From JACVRW01 sp963811055 (GTDB lineage Bacteria; Actinomycetota; Thermoleophilia; Solirubrobacterales; Thermoleophilaceae), in assembly GCA_963811055.1 (NCBI GenBank), contig CAWEPQ010000001.1:868001-932000 (forward strand): a stretch of DNA of 64,000 nucleotides, written 5' to 3'. Position 1 is the stretch's first letter, and each line of letters opens with the position of its first letter. The notes beneath the pieces were generated by a model. It had not been told where the DNA came from. It ran no database searches and was given only the letters and a program-made list of their open reading frames with translations. Position numbers and translations under genes: made by a program. Positions 8,268-16,641 of the stretch are shown one piece after another.

Positions 8268-8660
8268 CTATCGATCGGTCCAGGGGTCTTCCACCGGCTC
8301 GCCGTCGCCGGGGTGGTGAGCACCGAAGGCCAGGAACTCCAGGCCGTCCGGTCCGGCCTCGAACGCCCGCGCCGTCGCGGGCGCCACGCGGATCGAGTCC
8401 AGCGGACCGACGTCGAAGAGCTCGCCAGCGAGCTTCACCCGGCCGCTTCCGCTGAGCACGACATAGATCTCCTCGGCGTCGGTGTGGCGATGAGTGAATG
8501 GGCTGCGCTTGCCGGGAAGCAGGCGGAACAGCGCGACACCGGTGCGCTCGGCGGCCAGGGCGTCGCGCGCGACCCGCGCTTCCCAGCGGTCGCCGAACCC
8601 GTTCGCCGGGGCCACGTCGTCGACCGCGGCCAAGCTGACTTTCGTGAAGGCCTCAGGCAT
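8268..8660 (-). CDS. Cupin-domain protein
   Basis: A 130-residue single-cupin protein starting MPEAFTKVSLAAVDDVAPAN. Cupin motif 1 is visible as PFTHRHTDAEEIYVVLSGSG (metal-binding His and Glu candidates), and motif 2 as GPLDSIRVAPATARAFEAG. Such proteins bind a metal and act as enzymes or sensors; function here is unknown. The ATG at 8660 lies eight bases inside the end of the upstream metallo-hydrolase gene, implying cotranscription. Confidence 0.85.
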   Translation of the reverse strand: MPEAFTKVSLAAVDDVAPANGFGDRWEARVARDALAAERTGVALFRLLPGKRSPFTHRHTDAEEIYVVLSGSGRVKLAGELFDVGPLDSIRVAPATARAFEAGPDGLEFLAFGAHHPGDGEPVEDPWTDR

Positions 8661-9433
8661 CGATTCGCGGGAAGGCCGCGACGGTGGCATCGCGCGCGAC
8701 GCGGTGGACCTCGCCCGGGACATCGGAGAGGTTGACCCGCCTGACGAAGTCCTGGGGCACGCCCAGAGGCGAGAAGAAGTTGTCGTAGTGCGTGGGAACG
8801 ACCACGCGCGGATCGAGCTTCGGCAGGATGCGCTCCCAGTAGTGCGGCGTGACGTTGCGCCCGGCCACTCCCGCGAGAAACACGTCCACCGGGCCGTCAC
8901 GCAGCTCGGAGTCGTTCAGGTCCGCGCTGCCCTGGTGGTAGAGGGCGATGCCGGCCACCTCGATCCTGATGCCGTAGACAGCGCCGCACCTGTAGGCGCC
9001 GGGAGCGAGCCCATCCAGGTGCTCGCAGGTGAGCGGGCCGTCCATCGGGATCTTCCGCCCGAACAGGAGCTTCGAGTGGCGGCTGGGGATGAACCGCACC
9101 ACGAACGGACCCAGCTCGTAGGGCTCGTGCGGCGTCACCTCCGCGGCGAGGTCGCCGAGGCCGTGCAGGCGCATCAGGTGGGCCAGCGATGCCGAGCCGT
9201 ACGCCTTCGCTCCGCATCGATCCACGAAGACGCGGGTCCGGGAGTGTCCGGCGGCGCAGCAGGAACGCTCGCAGCGGCACGCGCGAGACGTAGGGATCGA
9301 TGAAGAGCGAGACGCCTTCGTAGGTCAGCCGGTAGCCGGAGACTCCGAGCCAGGCGAGGTCCAGCCCCTCGGGCAGATCGACCGGGACCCGCTCGAGCTC
9401 TCGCAGCGCCTCTGAGTCATCGAGGCCGTCCAC
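8653..9433 (-). pseudogene. Metallo-beta-lactamase-fold hydrolase remnant lacking the HxHxDH metal motif
   Basis: The start is GTG 9433, two bases after the lhr stop. The first 60-odd codons read VDGLDDSEALRELERVPVDL, then GLDLAWLGVSGYRLTYEG and SLFIDPYVSRVPLRAFLLRR. The frame then changes between about 9225 and 9250, and the rest reads GAKAYGSASLAHLMRLHGL through to VATPHYWERILP-like and PTHYDNFFSPLG segments. In this family the segment between DPYVSR and GAK-YGS carries the HxHxDH zinc site. Here roughly 30 residues containing it are absent and the frame is broken. As written the product could not bind metal normally. An assembly deletion is as likely as a true pseudogene. Confidence 0.75.
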
Positions 9434-9435
9434 GG

Positions 9436-12400
9436 CTAGGCGCTCAGCGTCAGCTTCCGCGGCCCCTGCCGGAACCCGAGCTCCACCAGCAGCGCTCCCG
9501 CCGGCGTGCCCACCACGGGCTCGCCGTCGAAGCGCTCCAGGCTCAGCCGGGCCACGCGGCCGCGGCGCACCGCCTCGGCCAGCGCCTCCAGCGCCGGGCG
9601 CAGCCATGACTCGTCGGGGTCGCGCAGCGGCACCAGGCCCTTGCCGCCGCGCTCCACGTAGAGCGCCGGCTCGGCGTCCAGCGTGACCACATAGGCACCC
9701 GGCACGCGCGCCGGGCGGCGCGCGGACTCGTCGTCGCGGCGGGGCCACGGCAGGGCCGCTCCGTAGGCGTTGGCGGGGTCGGTGGCCGCGAGCACCTGAG
9801 CTCCGGCCGGCTCGTCGGTGCGCAGGCTGCGCAGCCGCTCGATCGCCGCCGGGAGTGCGAACTGGGCGCCGCCCAGCCCCTCCACGAAGTAGCCGCGCCG
9901 GGCGGTGCCCAGCGTCTCCAGGTTGGCGAACTCCCCGTACATCGCCGCGAAGCCGCCGGGGATGCCCTCGGCCAGCACGGTCTCCCTCGTGACGATCCCG
10001 TAGCGCTCCAGCAGCAGCTCGGCCAGCGCCCGTATCCGAGGCCCGTACGACGGCGCATCGGCGAACAGCGGCGCGGTGAGCGACCAGCGGCCCTGCACCT
10101 GGGGCGCCCCGGGCCTGCGGCGGCGCGCGAAGCGGCGGCCGGCGTCGCGCTCGCGGCGCGCAAGCGTCAGCCGCGGCGCGCGCAGCGGGGCGAACGCGTC
10201 GTTGGTGACCTCGCCGGCCCAGACGAGATCCCAGAGGCCCTCCTGCAGCTCGACGGGCTCGGTCTCGGCCAGGTCGGCCAGGAGGTCCGTCCAGAACGCG
10301 GCGCCGCGTTCCAGCCGCGCTCGGATGGTCTGATGGATGGGCTCCGACGGCGGATCGCCCTTGACCGGAGGCGGGCCGAGCCAGCGAACGTCGTCGCGGA
10401 AGTACAGCGCCACCCGGCCCGAGCGGCGTCCGAGCGAGCCGGCCCCGACCCATACGAGCTCGCCGCTGGCCGTGAGCTGGTCCAGCCAGCCCGGCGAGTA
10501 GCTGCCGACCCGTCGCGGAAGCACGTCCCGCTCCCACACCTCGGGCGCCAGCGCCAGTCCCTGAAGCGGCACCAGCTGCTCCCGCAGACGGTCGACCCCG
10601 GCGCCGCCGGCCGGCGCCGAGTCCACGCTCTGCCAGGCCGGCAGCAGGCGGGCGAGCGCCCGTTGCTCGGCGGGCTCGACCTCGCGGCGAAGCGACGCCA
10701 GCGAGGCGCGCCGCAGCCGGCGCAGCACGTCGGCGTCGCACCACTCGCGCTCGCTTCCCCCGGGCCGAAGCTCGCCGCGGATCAGCTTCCCGCTCTGCTC
10801 GAGCTCGCGCAGCACCGGCCCCATGTCCACCGAGTAGCGGCCGGTCGGCTCAGCGGTGGTGAACGGCCCATGGGTACGCGCATAGCGACGCACCAGCCGC
10901 GCGAGCGGCTCCTCCACCTCCTCGAGGAAAGCGTCCGGCAGGCCGCCGGGCGGCACGGCGCCGAGCGCGTCGCGGAAGAGCCCGGCGTCCTCGGAGGCGA
11001 TCCAGCGCTCCTCGCCGCCGATCCGCATCCGCACGGCGCGGCGCTGCTTCTCGAGCTCGAGCAGCATGCGCTTGGCCGACACGGCGTCGAGGGTCCGCAC
11101 CTGCGCCTCGTCGACAGTCAGGTCACCCAGCGCGCGCAACACGTCGTGGAGCCCGTCGGAGTTGGCGGCCCGGGTGCGGTCGCTGATGCGCTGGAGATCC
11201 GTCTCCACCTCCTCCAGCGCGGCGGGGTCGATCAGCTCGCGCAGCTCCTCCTGCCCGAGCAGCTCACGCAGGAGGTCGCGGTCGAGCGCCAGCGCCGCCG
11301 CGCGCCGCTCCGCGTTGGGCGTGTCGCCCTCGTACATGTAGGTGGCCACGTAGTCGAAGAGCAGCGACGAGGCGAACGGCGATGCGCGCTGGGTCTCCGC
11401 CTCGACGAGCGAGAGCTCGCGCGTGTGGAGGCCGCGCAGCAGCTCCTCCAGGCCCGGCAGGTCGAGCACGTCGCGCAGGCACTCGCGGTAGGTCTCGAGC
11501 ACGATCGGGAACTGGCCGTAGCGCTTGGCCACCTCGAGCAGGGACTGCGCCTTGAGCCGCTGCTGCCACAGCGGCGTGCGCTTGCCGGGGTAGGCGCGGG
11601 GGAGCAGCAGCGCACGGGCGGCGTTCTCGCGGAAGCGCGCTCCGAACAGCGCCGAGCCGGCCAGCTCGCGCACCACCAGCTCCTCGATCGCGTCCGGCTC
11701 CACCATCACCAGGTCGGCGGAGGGCGGCTCGTCGGCGTCGGGGAGGTGGACGATGATCCCGTCGTCCGACCAGATCGCGTCGGACTCGAGCCCGAAGTCG
11801 TCGCGGATGCGCGCCGAGAGGGCCAGCGCCCAGGCGGCGTGCACGCGGCCGCCGAACGGGGAGAGCACGCACAGCCGCCAGTCGCCGATCTCGTCGCGGA
11901 AGCGCTCCACCACGATCGTGCGGTCGGACGGGACCACGCGTGTGGCGTCGCGCTGCTCGCGCAGGTAGCTCGACAGGTTGCGGGCCGCGCGCTCGTCCAG
12001 GTCGTACTCGGCCGCCAGCTCGGCGGGGTCGCGGTCCACGGCCTCGCGCGAGAACGCCCCGATGGCCGCGCCCAGCTCCTTGGGGCGCCCGATCCCCTCG
12101 CCCTTCCAGAACGGGATGGCCCCGGGCGCCCCGGGCGCGGGCGTGACCACCACCTTGCTGTGGGTGATCTCCTCGATTCTCCAGGTGCTCGCCCCCAGCA
12201 GGAAGGTCTGGCCCGGACGGGCCTCGTAGACCATCTCCTCGTCCAGCTCGCCCACGCGCCGCCCGTCGGGAAGGTGAACGCCGAAGAGGCCGCGGTCGGG
12301 AATCGTGCCCGCGTTCGTGACCGCCAGCTGGAGCGCGCCGCGCCGCGCTCGAATCGTGTCCTCCACCCGATCCCAGACGATTCGCGGCCGCAGCTCGGAG

Positions 12401-13869
12401 AACTCCTCGCTCGGGTAGCGGCCGTCGAGCATGTCGAGCACGCTGTCGAGCAGCTCACGTGAGAGCTCCGAGAAGGGATACGCATGGCGGACCATCTCGT
12501 GGAGCTCCGGCACCCGCCAGTCGTCGCCGGTGGCCACCGTGGCCACGATCTGCTGGGCGAGCACGTCGAGCGGGTTGCGCGGGATCACGGTGGTCTCGAT
12601 CTCGCCGTCGCGCATCCGTTTGACCAGCACGGCGCACTCGAGGAGGTCGGCGCGGAACTTGGGGAAGATCCGGCCCTCGGACACCTCGCCGACCCCGTGG
12701 CCCGCGCGGCCGATCCGCTGGAGTCCGGCGGTGACCGACTTGGGCGACTCCACCTGGATCACCAGGTCCACGGCGCCCATGTCGATGCCGAGCTCGAGCG
12801 AAGAGGTGGCCACGAGGCAGGGCAGCTCGCCCGACTTCAGGAGGTCCTCGACGATCAGGCGCTCCTCGCGCGCGAGCGAACCGTGATGCGCGCGGGCTAT
12901 GGCGGCGGGCTCCCCGTCCTCGCCCGCGAGCTCGTTGAGACGGACCGCCAGCCGTTCCGCGCCGCGCCGGCTGTTCACGAAGACGATGGTGGAGCGGTGC
13001 TCCTCGACCAGCTTGAGCAGCTCGGGGTAGATGGCCGGCCAGATCGAGCGCTGCGTGGCCGCAGGCTCCTCCGCGGATCCGAGGCCGTGCCCCATCAGGT
13101 CGCCGCCGCCCGCGGCCGTGCCGACGGTCTCGATCGCCGGATGGCCGATGTCCGGCGCGTCGGGCTCGCGCATGTTCTCCACGGGCACGTGGATCTTCAG
13201 GTCGAGCGGCTTGCGCACGCCGGCGTCCACCACCTCGCAGTCGCGGCCGGTGCCGACGAGGAAGCGGCCCACCTCCTCGAGCGGGCGCTGCGTGGCCGAC
13301 AGGCCGATCCGCTGAATCGGGCGGCCGGCGAGGTGCTCCAGCCGCTCGAGCGTGAGGGCAAGGTGAGCGCCGCGCTTGGTGCGCGCCACGGCATGGATCT
13401 CGTCCACGATCACCGCCTCGGTGTCCACGAGGAACTCCCGCGCCCGCGAGGTGAGCATCAGGTAGAGCGACTCCGGCGTGGTGATGAGCACGTCCGGCGG
13501 GTGGCGCAGCATCGCCTGGCGCTCCTTCTGCGGCGTGTCGCCGGTGCGGATGGCCACCGACACGTCGCCGCCGATCCCCTTGAGCGGCGCGCGGAGGTTC
13601 TTCTCCACGTCGTAGGAGAGGGCCTTCAGCGGCGAGACGTAGACCAGGCGCGTGCGGCGCGGGTCGGCGGGCTCGGCCACCAGGCGGTCGAGTCCCCAGA
13701 GGAACGCGGCGAGCGTCTTGCCCGAGCCGGTGGGCGCGGACACGAGCACGTTGCGGCCGCCTGCGATGGCGGGCCAGGCCTTCTCCTGCGCGGCGGTGGG
13801 ACGCTCGAATGAGCGCGTGAACCAGTCACGGACCTGGGGTGTGAACGATGCGAGCGGATCGGCTGCCAC
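9436..13869 (-). CDS. lhr: Large ATP-dependent helicase of the Lhr family
   Basis: A 1477-residue superfamily 2 DNA/RNA helicase, full length for Lhr (about 1500). Walker A is SAPTGSGKT (residues 44-52), motif II is VDEIHAVARTK (DEIH), motif III is GLSATQRPL, and the second RecA domain has SSLELGIDMGAVDLVIQ and QRIGRAGHGVG. A long C-terminal region follows, including the winged-helix/beta-barrel part and Lhr-C. Actinobacterial Lhr is a 3'-5' translocase induced by DNA damage; repair is the likely role, in keeping with the nearby nei and xth. The ATG at 13869 places the usual 20-residue leader before the Q-motif region (RPTAAQEKAWP). Confidence 0.94.
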   Translation of the reverse strand: MAADPLASFTPQVRDWFTRSFERPTAAQEKAWPAIAGGRNVLVSAPTGSGKTLAAFLWGLDRLVAEPADPRRTRLVYVSPLKALSYDVEKNLRAPLKGIGGDVSVAIRTGDTPQKERQAMLRHPPDVLITTPESLYLMLTSRAREFLVDTEAVIVDEIHAVARTKRGAHLALTLERLEHLAGRPIQRIGLSATQRPLEEVGRFLVGTGRDCEVVDAGVRKPLDLKIHVPVENMREPDAPDIGHPAIETVGTAAGGGDLMGHGLGSAEEPAATQRSIWPAIYPELLKLVEEHRSTIVFVNSRRGAERLAVRLNELAGEDGEPAAIARAHHGSLAREERLIVEDLLKSGELPCLVATSSLELGIDMGAVDLVIQVESPKSVTAGLQRIGRAGHGVGEVSEGRIFPKFRADLLECAVLVKRMRDGEIETTVIPRNPLDVLAQQIVATVATGDDWRVPELHEMVRHAYPFSELSRELLDSVLDMLDGRYPSEEFSELRPRIVWDRVEDTIRARRGALQLAVTNAGTIPDRGLFGVHLPDGRRVGELDEEMVYEARPGQTFLLGASTWRIEEITHSKVVVTPAPGAPGAIPFWKGEGIGRPKELGAAIGAFSREAVDRDPAELAAEYDLDERAARNLSSYLREQRDATRVVPSDRTIVVERFRDEIGDWRLCVLSPFGGRVHAAWALALSARIRDDFGLESDAIWSDDGIIVHLPDADEPPSADLVMVEPDAIEELVVRELAGSALFGARFRENAARALLLPRAYPGKRTPLWQQRLKAQSLLEVAKRYGQFPIVLETYRECLRDVLDLPGLEELLRGLHTRELSLVEAETQRASPFASSLLFDYVATYMYEGDTPNAERRAAALALDRDLLRELLGQEELRELIDPAALEEVETDLQRISDRTRAANSDGLHDVLRALGDLTVDEAQVRTLDAVSAKRMLLELEKQRRAVRMRIGGEERWIASEDAGLFRDALGAVPPGGLPDAFLEEVEEPLARLVRRYARTHGPFTTAEPTGRYSVDMGPVLRELEQSGKLIRGELRPGGSEREWCDADVLRRLRRASLASLRREVEPAEQRALARLLPAWQSVDSAPAGGAGVDRLREQLVPLQGLALAPEVWERDVLPRRVGSYSPGWLDQLTASGELVWVGAGSLGRRSGRVALYFRDDVRWLGPPPVKGDPPSEPIHQTIRARLERGAAFWTDLLADLAETEPVELQEGLWDLVWAGEVTNDAFAPLRAPRLTLARRERDAGRRFARRRRPGAPQVQGRWSLTAPLFADAPSYGPRIRALAELLLERYGIVTRETVLAEGIPGGFAAMYGEFANLETLGTARRGYFVEGLGGAQFALPAAIERLRSLRTDEPAGAQVLAATDPANAYGAALPWPRRDDESARRPARVPGAYVVTLDAEPALYVERGGKGLVPLRDPDESWLRPALEALAEAVRRGRVARLSLERFDGEPVVGTPAGALLVELGFRQGPRKLTLSA

Positions 13870-13914
13870 GCGACCTTTGAATGTATCGCGTGGACACCTC
13901 GGCCCAGGGGGCGG

Positions 13915-14662
13915 TCAGAGGCCCTCGGGGTGCCTCGCCACGTAGCCGCGCGGGGAGCGCATGCGGGTGCTCCAGCGGGAGCCGCCGCGCTTGCGCGCGC
14001 TCGTGTCGAAGCGCAGCCCGGCCACGATCATGTAGGCGTGACCCGCGTTGGCGCGGATGGTCACCCAGCCGCCGCGGCCGCGCTCCCCGAATGCAGGCCA
14101 GGCCGCTCGAGTCGAGTGCCGTGTCGAGCAGTCCCGCCGCGTGCAGCGCATAGCTCACCGAGCCGGAGCAGTCGTAGCCGGAGTCGGTCCAGCGGCCATG
14201 TCCGCCGCCGTACTTGTAGGGCTTGCGGGCGATCCGGTTGCCCGCGGCGATGATCTCCTGGACCTCCTCCGGAGCATCGGCGGGCGCCACGGCCTCGCCG
14301 CTCGCGGAGAGCGTCGCGTCCGCCACCGGCGCCGCGTAGGCGTCGTCCTCCGGCGGCGCCTCGGCCGCGGTGGCCGCGCGGCTGCGCACGAGGCGCTGGT
14401 CCGAGCGCGATGCCACTCCGTTCGCGCGGCGGTCCTCGGCCTGCTCGAACGCGCGCAGGCTCGCCGCGGTGGCCGGTCCGAACTGGCCGTCGGCGGTGGT
14501 GTCCTCACCGGCCCGGTCGAGGTAGCGCTGGAGCGAGCGCACATCGCTGCCGCTCGAGCCCGTGCGCAGGGTCCGGGATGCGTAGGGGGCGGCGAGCGCG
14601 TCGGCCACAGGGATGACCGCAGCAAGTGCGACGCCGAGCACGATCGGCAGCAGGCGCTTCAT
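13915..14662 (-). CDS. Secreted peptidoglycan-binding, NlpC/P60-like endopeptidase (one frameshift as read)
   Basis: Predicted wall hydrolase of about 248 residues. It has a signal peptide (MKRLLPIVLGVALAAVIPVA, cleavage near ALAAP), a peptidoglycan-binding repeat (LRTGSSGSDVRSLQRYLDRA to FGPATAASLRAFEQAE), an Ala/Pro linker, and a catalytic domain with Cys in DSGYDCSGSVSYALH and His in NAGHAYMIVAGLRFD. The frame breaks at about 14095. Removing one base there changes LACIRG to LAAFGERGRGGWV and carries the frame to the stop at 13915, exactly as in the paralogue at 15538-16119 (LAAFGKPGPGRWV). A one-base sequence error is likely. A c-di-AMP riboswitch sits upstream. Confidence 0.85.
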
Positions 14663-14687
14663 GGGCGCGGGGGTACTCCTTCTCTTC

Positions 14688-14815
14688 TAGCGCCTACGGG
14701 GTTAGCTGACGGGCTCGCGCCGAAGAGTGGCGCTACCGGGCACCTGCCTGGATTCGCCCCGAAAACATGGGTCCCCCGCTCCCCGGCCGATGGGCGGCCG
14801 GGAACTCGGCTGTTT
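14688..14815 (-). promoter_or_regulatory. c-di-AMP riboswitch (ydaO/yuaA class)
   Basis: Reading the minus strand, the 5' leader of the NlpC/P60 gene holds the hallmark blocks of this class in order: GCGGGGGACCCATG (about 14781-14768), GGGGCGAATCC, a variable hairpin, and the highly conserved GAGCCCGTCAGCTAACCCCG followed by TAGGCG (about 14720-14691). A GC hairpin (CCCGGCCG/CGGCCGGG) precedes the first block. In actinobacteria this class is known to control wall hydrolases and Rpf-like genes, usually switching expression off when c-di-AMP binds. The element ends about 26 bases before the start codon, with AAGGAG between. Confidence 0.88.
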
Positions 14816-14831
14816 TTCAGGTGTGTGGAGC

Positions 14832-15431
14832 TTAGCTGCAGGGTCCGCGGAGGCCGAACAGGGCGACGATCGTGAGACCGTTGCTGTTGCCGCTGGGCGA
14901 GGTGTTGACCACGCCGAGTCCGAAGTCGTGCCAGCCGCCGCGCTGAATGTTCTGGCGGTGTGCCGGGCTGTGCATCCAGGCGGAGAAGAGCTGGCGGGGC
15001 GTCTCGGCACCGTCGGAGAAGAAGAGGTTCTCGCCGGCGGTCCAGCAGCCCGCGTTGGGCCGGTAGCTGCTCGAGGCGATCCGGTCCATGTGGTCGCGAC
15101 GGCCGCTCGAGAGGTGGGCGAAGTAGTGACGCGAGGTCATGTCGCGAGCGTGCTTGGTGGCGACGCCGGTCAGGCTGCGGTTGAGGCGCAGCTTGCTGAG
15201 TCCGTGCGAGCGGCGCTCGGTGTTGTGCAGGCAGAGCAGCACCTTGCGGATGCGCTTGACGTTCGTGGTGGCCGTGTTGGCACCGGCGCAACCGGCCTGT
15301 GAGGCCTTGGCGACGCTGCCGGTGTCGGCGCTCGCCACCGCCGGGGAGGCGGCTCCCAGGGCCACTGCGAGGCCGCAGAGAGCGGTCTTCGTGGCGGTCC
15401 GGGCTACTGAGTGAAGGCTTAGGTTGCTCAT
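14832..15431 (-). CDS. Secreted CAP-domain (SCP/PR1-like) protein
   Basis: A 199-residue exported protein. ATG 15431 gives MSNLSLHSVARTATKTALCG with a hydrophobic core and likely cleavage at AVASADT. The CAP domain follows: LCLHNTERRSHGLSKLRLN, then HARDMTSRHYFAHLSSGRR (SxxYFxH), NAGCWTAGENLFF, WMHSPAHRQNIQ and DFGLGVV. These supply the usual His-Glu-Glu-His cavity. CAP proteins of bacteria are secreted, and their biochemical role is mostly unknown. It lies between two NlpC/P60 paralogues on the same strand, 106 bases after the second and with the riboswitch leader of the first beginning directly after it. Confidence 0.9.
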   Translation of the reverse strand: MSNLSLHSVARTATKTALCGLAVALGAASPAVASADTGSVAKASQAGCAGANTATTNVKRIRKVLLCLHNTERRSHGLSKLRLNRSLTGVATKHARDMTSRHYFAHLSSGRRDHMDRIASSSYRPNAGCWTAGENLFFSDGAETPRQLFSAWMHSPAHRQNIQRGGWHDFGLGVVNTSPSGNSNGLTIVALFGLRGPCS

Positions 15432-15537
15432 ACCTAAACCGTCGACGTCGGGTGGTGCCCGAAGCATCCGCCAGGCGGCCGAAACCGCCGGCGTAATCGC
15501 CCATCCCCCAGTGGGAGGTGAGCGTCATCCCCCTACC

Positions 15538-16119
15538 TCAGAGCCCTGGGGGATGGCGCACCGCATACCCGCTCGTGGAGCCGTCTACAGCGGTCCACCT
15601 GTTGCCGGTCTGCTTGCCGGAGCTTGTGTCGAAGCGCACACCAGCGACAACCATGTAGGCGTGCTGGGGGTTGCCCATGATCGACACCCAGCGGCCGGGG
15701 CCCGGCTTGCCGAATGCGGCCAGTCCGTTCGAGTCGAGCGCCACGTCGAGCAGCCCTGCCCCGTGCAGCGCGTAGCTCACGGAGCCGGAGCAGTCGTAGC
15801 CGGAGTCGTTCCAGTTGCCGTGCCCGCCGCCGTACGTGTAGGGCTTGGTGGCGATCTCGTTGCCGGCCTTGATGATCCTGACCACCTCGGGCGGCGCCGA
15901 CGGGGGCGCCACCACCAGTCCGTTCGGGCCGATCCTCGCCTTGGTGACCTTCGCCTTGCGCGGGCGCTCGCGGCGCTTGAGGGGACGGAAGTCCACGGCC
16001 TTGACGGGTCCGAACACGCTCTTGGCGCCGGCCTTGGGTGCCGCTGGGGCCGCGATGGCAATCCCGGGCAGCACTGACACGATGGCGATGGATGCGAGAG
16101 CAGGCAGCGTCCGTTTCAT
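15538..16119 (-). CDS. Secreted NlpC/P60-like endopeptidase paralogue
   Basis: A 193-residue exported protein with signal peptide MKRTLPALASIAIVSVLPGI and cleavage near AIAAPAA. A basic Lys/Arg-rich linker (FRPLKRRERPRKAKVTKARI) replaces the peptidoglycan-binding repeat of its neighbour. The catalytic domain is nearly the same: YTYGGGHGNWNDSGYDCSGS with the nucleophilic Cys, then NPQHAYMVVAGVRFDTSSGK with the His, ending TSGYAVRHPPGL. The shared end (RHPxGL) and layout show a duplication with 13915-14662. The intact frame here is what identifies the one-base error in the neighbour. Confidence 0.88.
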   Translation of the reverse strand: MKRTLPALASIAIVSVLPGIAIAAPAAPKAGAKSVFGPVKAVDFRPLKRRERPRKAKVTKARIGPNGLVVAPPSAPPEVVRIIKAGNEIATKPYTYGGGHGNWNDSGYDCSGSVSYALHGAGLLDVALDSNGLAAFGKPGPGRWVSIMGNPQHAYMVVAGVRFDTSSGKQTGNRWTAVDGSTSGYAVRHPPGL

Positions 16120-16140
16120 CAGGCGCGCCCTCCTTCCGGC

Positions 16141-16244
16141 GTTTGGGCCTGCGGGGGGCTGGCGGTCTCGCGGGTGCGTTATTCAGCGCGGAGACACGGC
16201 CCCCGGCCTAGGAACGCCGCATGGCATTCAGAGACTCGGCCGTT
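16141..16244 (-). promoter_or_regulatory. Possible degenerate c-di-AMP riboswitch
   Basis: The leader of the second NlpC/P60 gene shows the same block order as the clear riboswitch at 14688-14815, but weaker: GCCGAG, then GCCGGGGGCCGTG, CGCGCTGAATAAC, and GCGAGACCGCCAGC followed by CCCCCGCAGGC. The UAA in the conserved CAGCUAAC block is not present. It may be a diverged ligand-binding element, a decayed copy from the gene duplication, or coincidence. GGAAGGAGGG follows as ribosome site. Confidence 0.45.
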
Positions 16245-16272
16245 TCTGAATAGGTGGTACATACCCATCTGA

Positions 16273-16605
16273 ATGAAAACGACTGCATCCGCAAGAGATC
16301 GCCCAGGCCCTGTTGGCCGGCCCGTCCGGCGGCGAATGCTCACGCTCGCCCTCTTGGGGGCGCTTGCGCTCGCAGCCTGCGGCGACGACGCCGAGGATCA
16401 GGTGCGAGACGCCGGCAAGCAGCTCCAGACCGAGGCCGAGCAGCTCAAGACAGAAGCTCAGGACCTGGGCGACTCGCTGGACTCCAAGGCGGAGCGCAAG
16501 GCCCGCGTACGCCAGCTCGAGCGCAGGCTGGAGGAGCTGAGAGACGAGGGCAGCGACCGCGCGGACGACGTGCGCCGCGAGCTCGAGGAGCTGCGCGAGC
16601 GTTAG
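16273..16605 (+). CDS. Putative small lipoprotein with coiled coil
   Basis: A 110-residue protein. A basic N-terminus (RPVRRRM) leads to a hydrophobic stretch and the lipobox LALAAC, so Cys36 would be lipidated and anchored to the outer face of the membrane. The rest is a charged heptad-like helix: AEDQVRDAGKQLQTEAEQLK, then RQLERRLEELRDEGSDRADD. Function unknown. The first ATG at 16273 gives a long n-region of 21 residues; ATG 16336 would leave the signal without its basic residues. It converges on the UDG gene, with a strong hairpin between them. Confidence 0.72.
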   Translation: MKTTASARDRPGPVGRPVRRRMLTLALLGALALAACGDDAEDQVRDAGKQLQTEAEQLKTEAQDLGDSLDSKAERKARVRQLERRLEELRDEGSDRADDVRRELEELRER

Positions 16606-16610
16606 CGGAA

Positions 16611-16630
16611 GCACCCGGCTGGCCGGGTGC
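16611..16630. terminator. Hairpin between convergent genes, probable two-way terminator
   Basis: GCACCCGG and CCGGGTGC form an 8-bp perfect stem around the loop CTGG, five bases after the lipoprotein stop and eleven bases before the UDG stop. There is no U-tract, which is common in very GC-rich actinobacteria. Confidence 0.65.
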
Positions 16631-16641
16631 GCACCGACCGG

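Noticed and set aside
8897..10744. 615-residue minus-strand frame overlapping the 3' part of lhr
   Set aside because: Only its last part (from 9433) is real, as the start of the broken metallo-hydrolase; the rest is out of frame within lhr.
12484..13812. 442-residue plus-strand open frame antisense to lhr, and similar long frames at 10333-12462 and 298-1437 (minus)
   Set aside because: They mirror the codon pattern of the real gene on the other strand, are rich in His/Arg/Gly/Val runs and contain no recognisable domain. Long antisense frames are expected at this GC content.
15432..15537. Another riboswitch before the CAP-domain gene
   Set aside because: The leader has hairpins and two GGGGATG direct repeats, but none of the conserved c-di-AMP blocks and no pattern I recognise.
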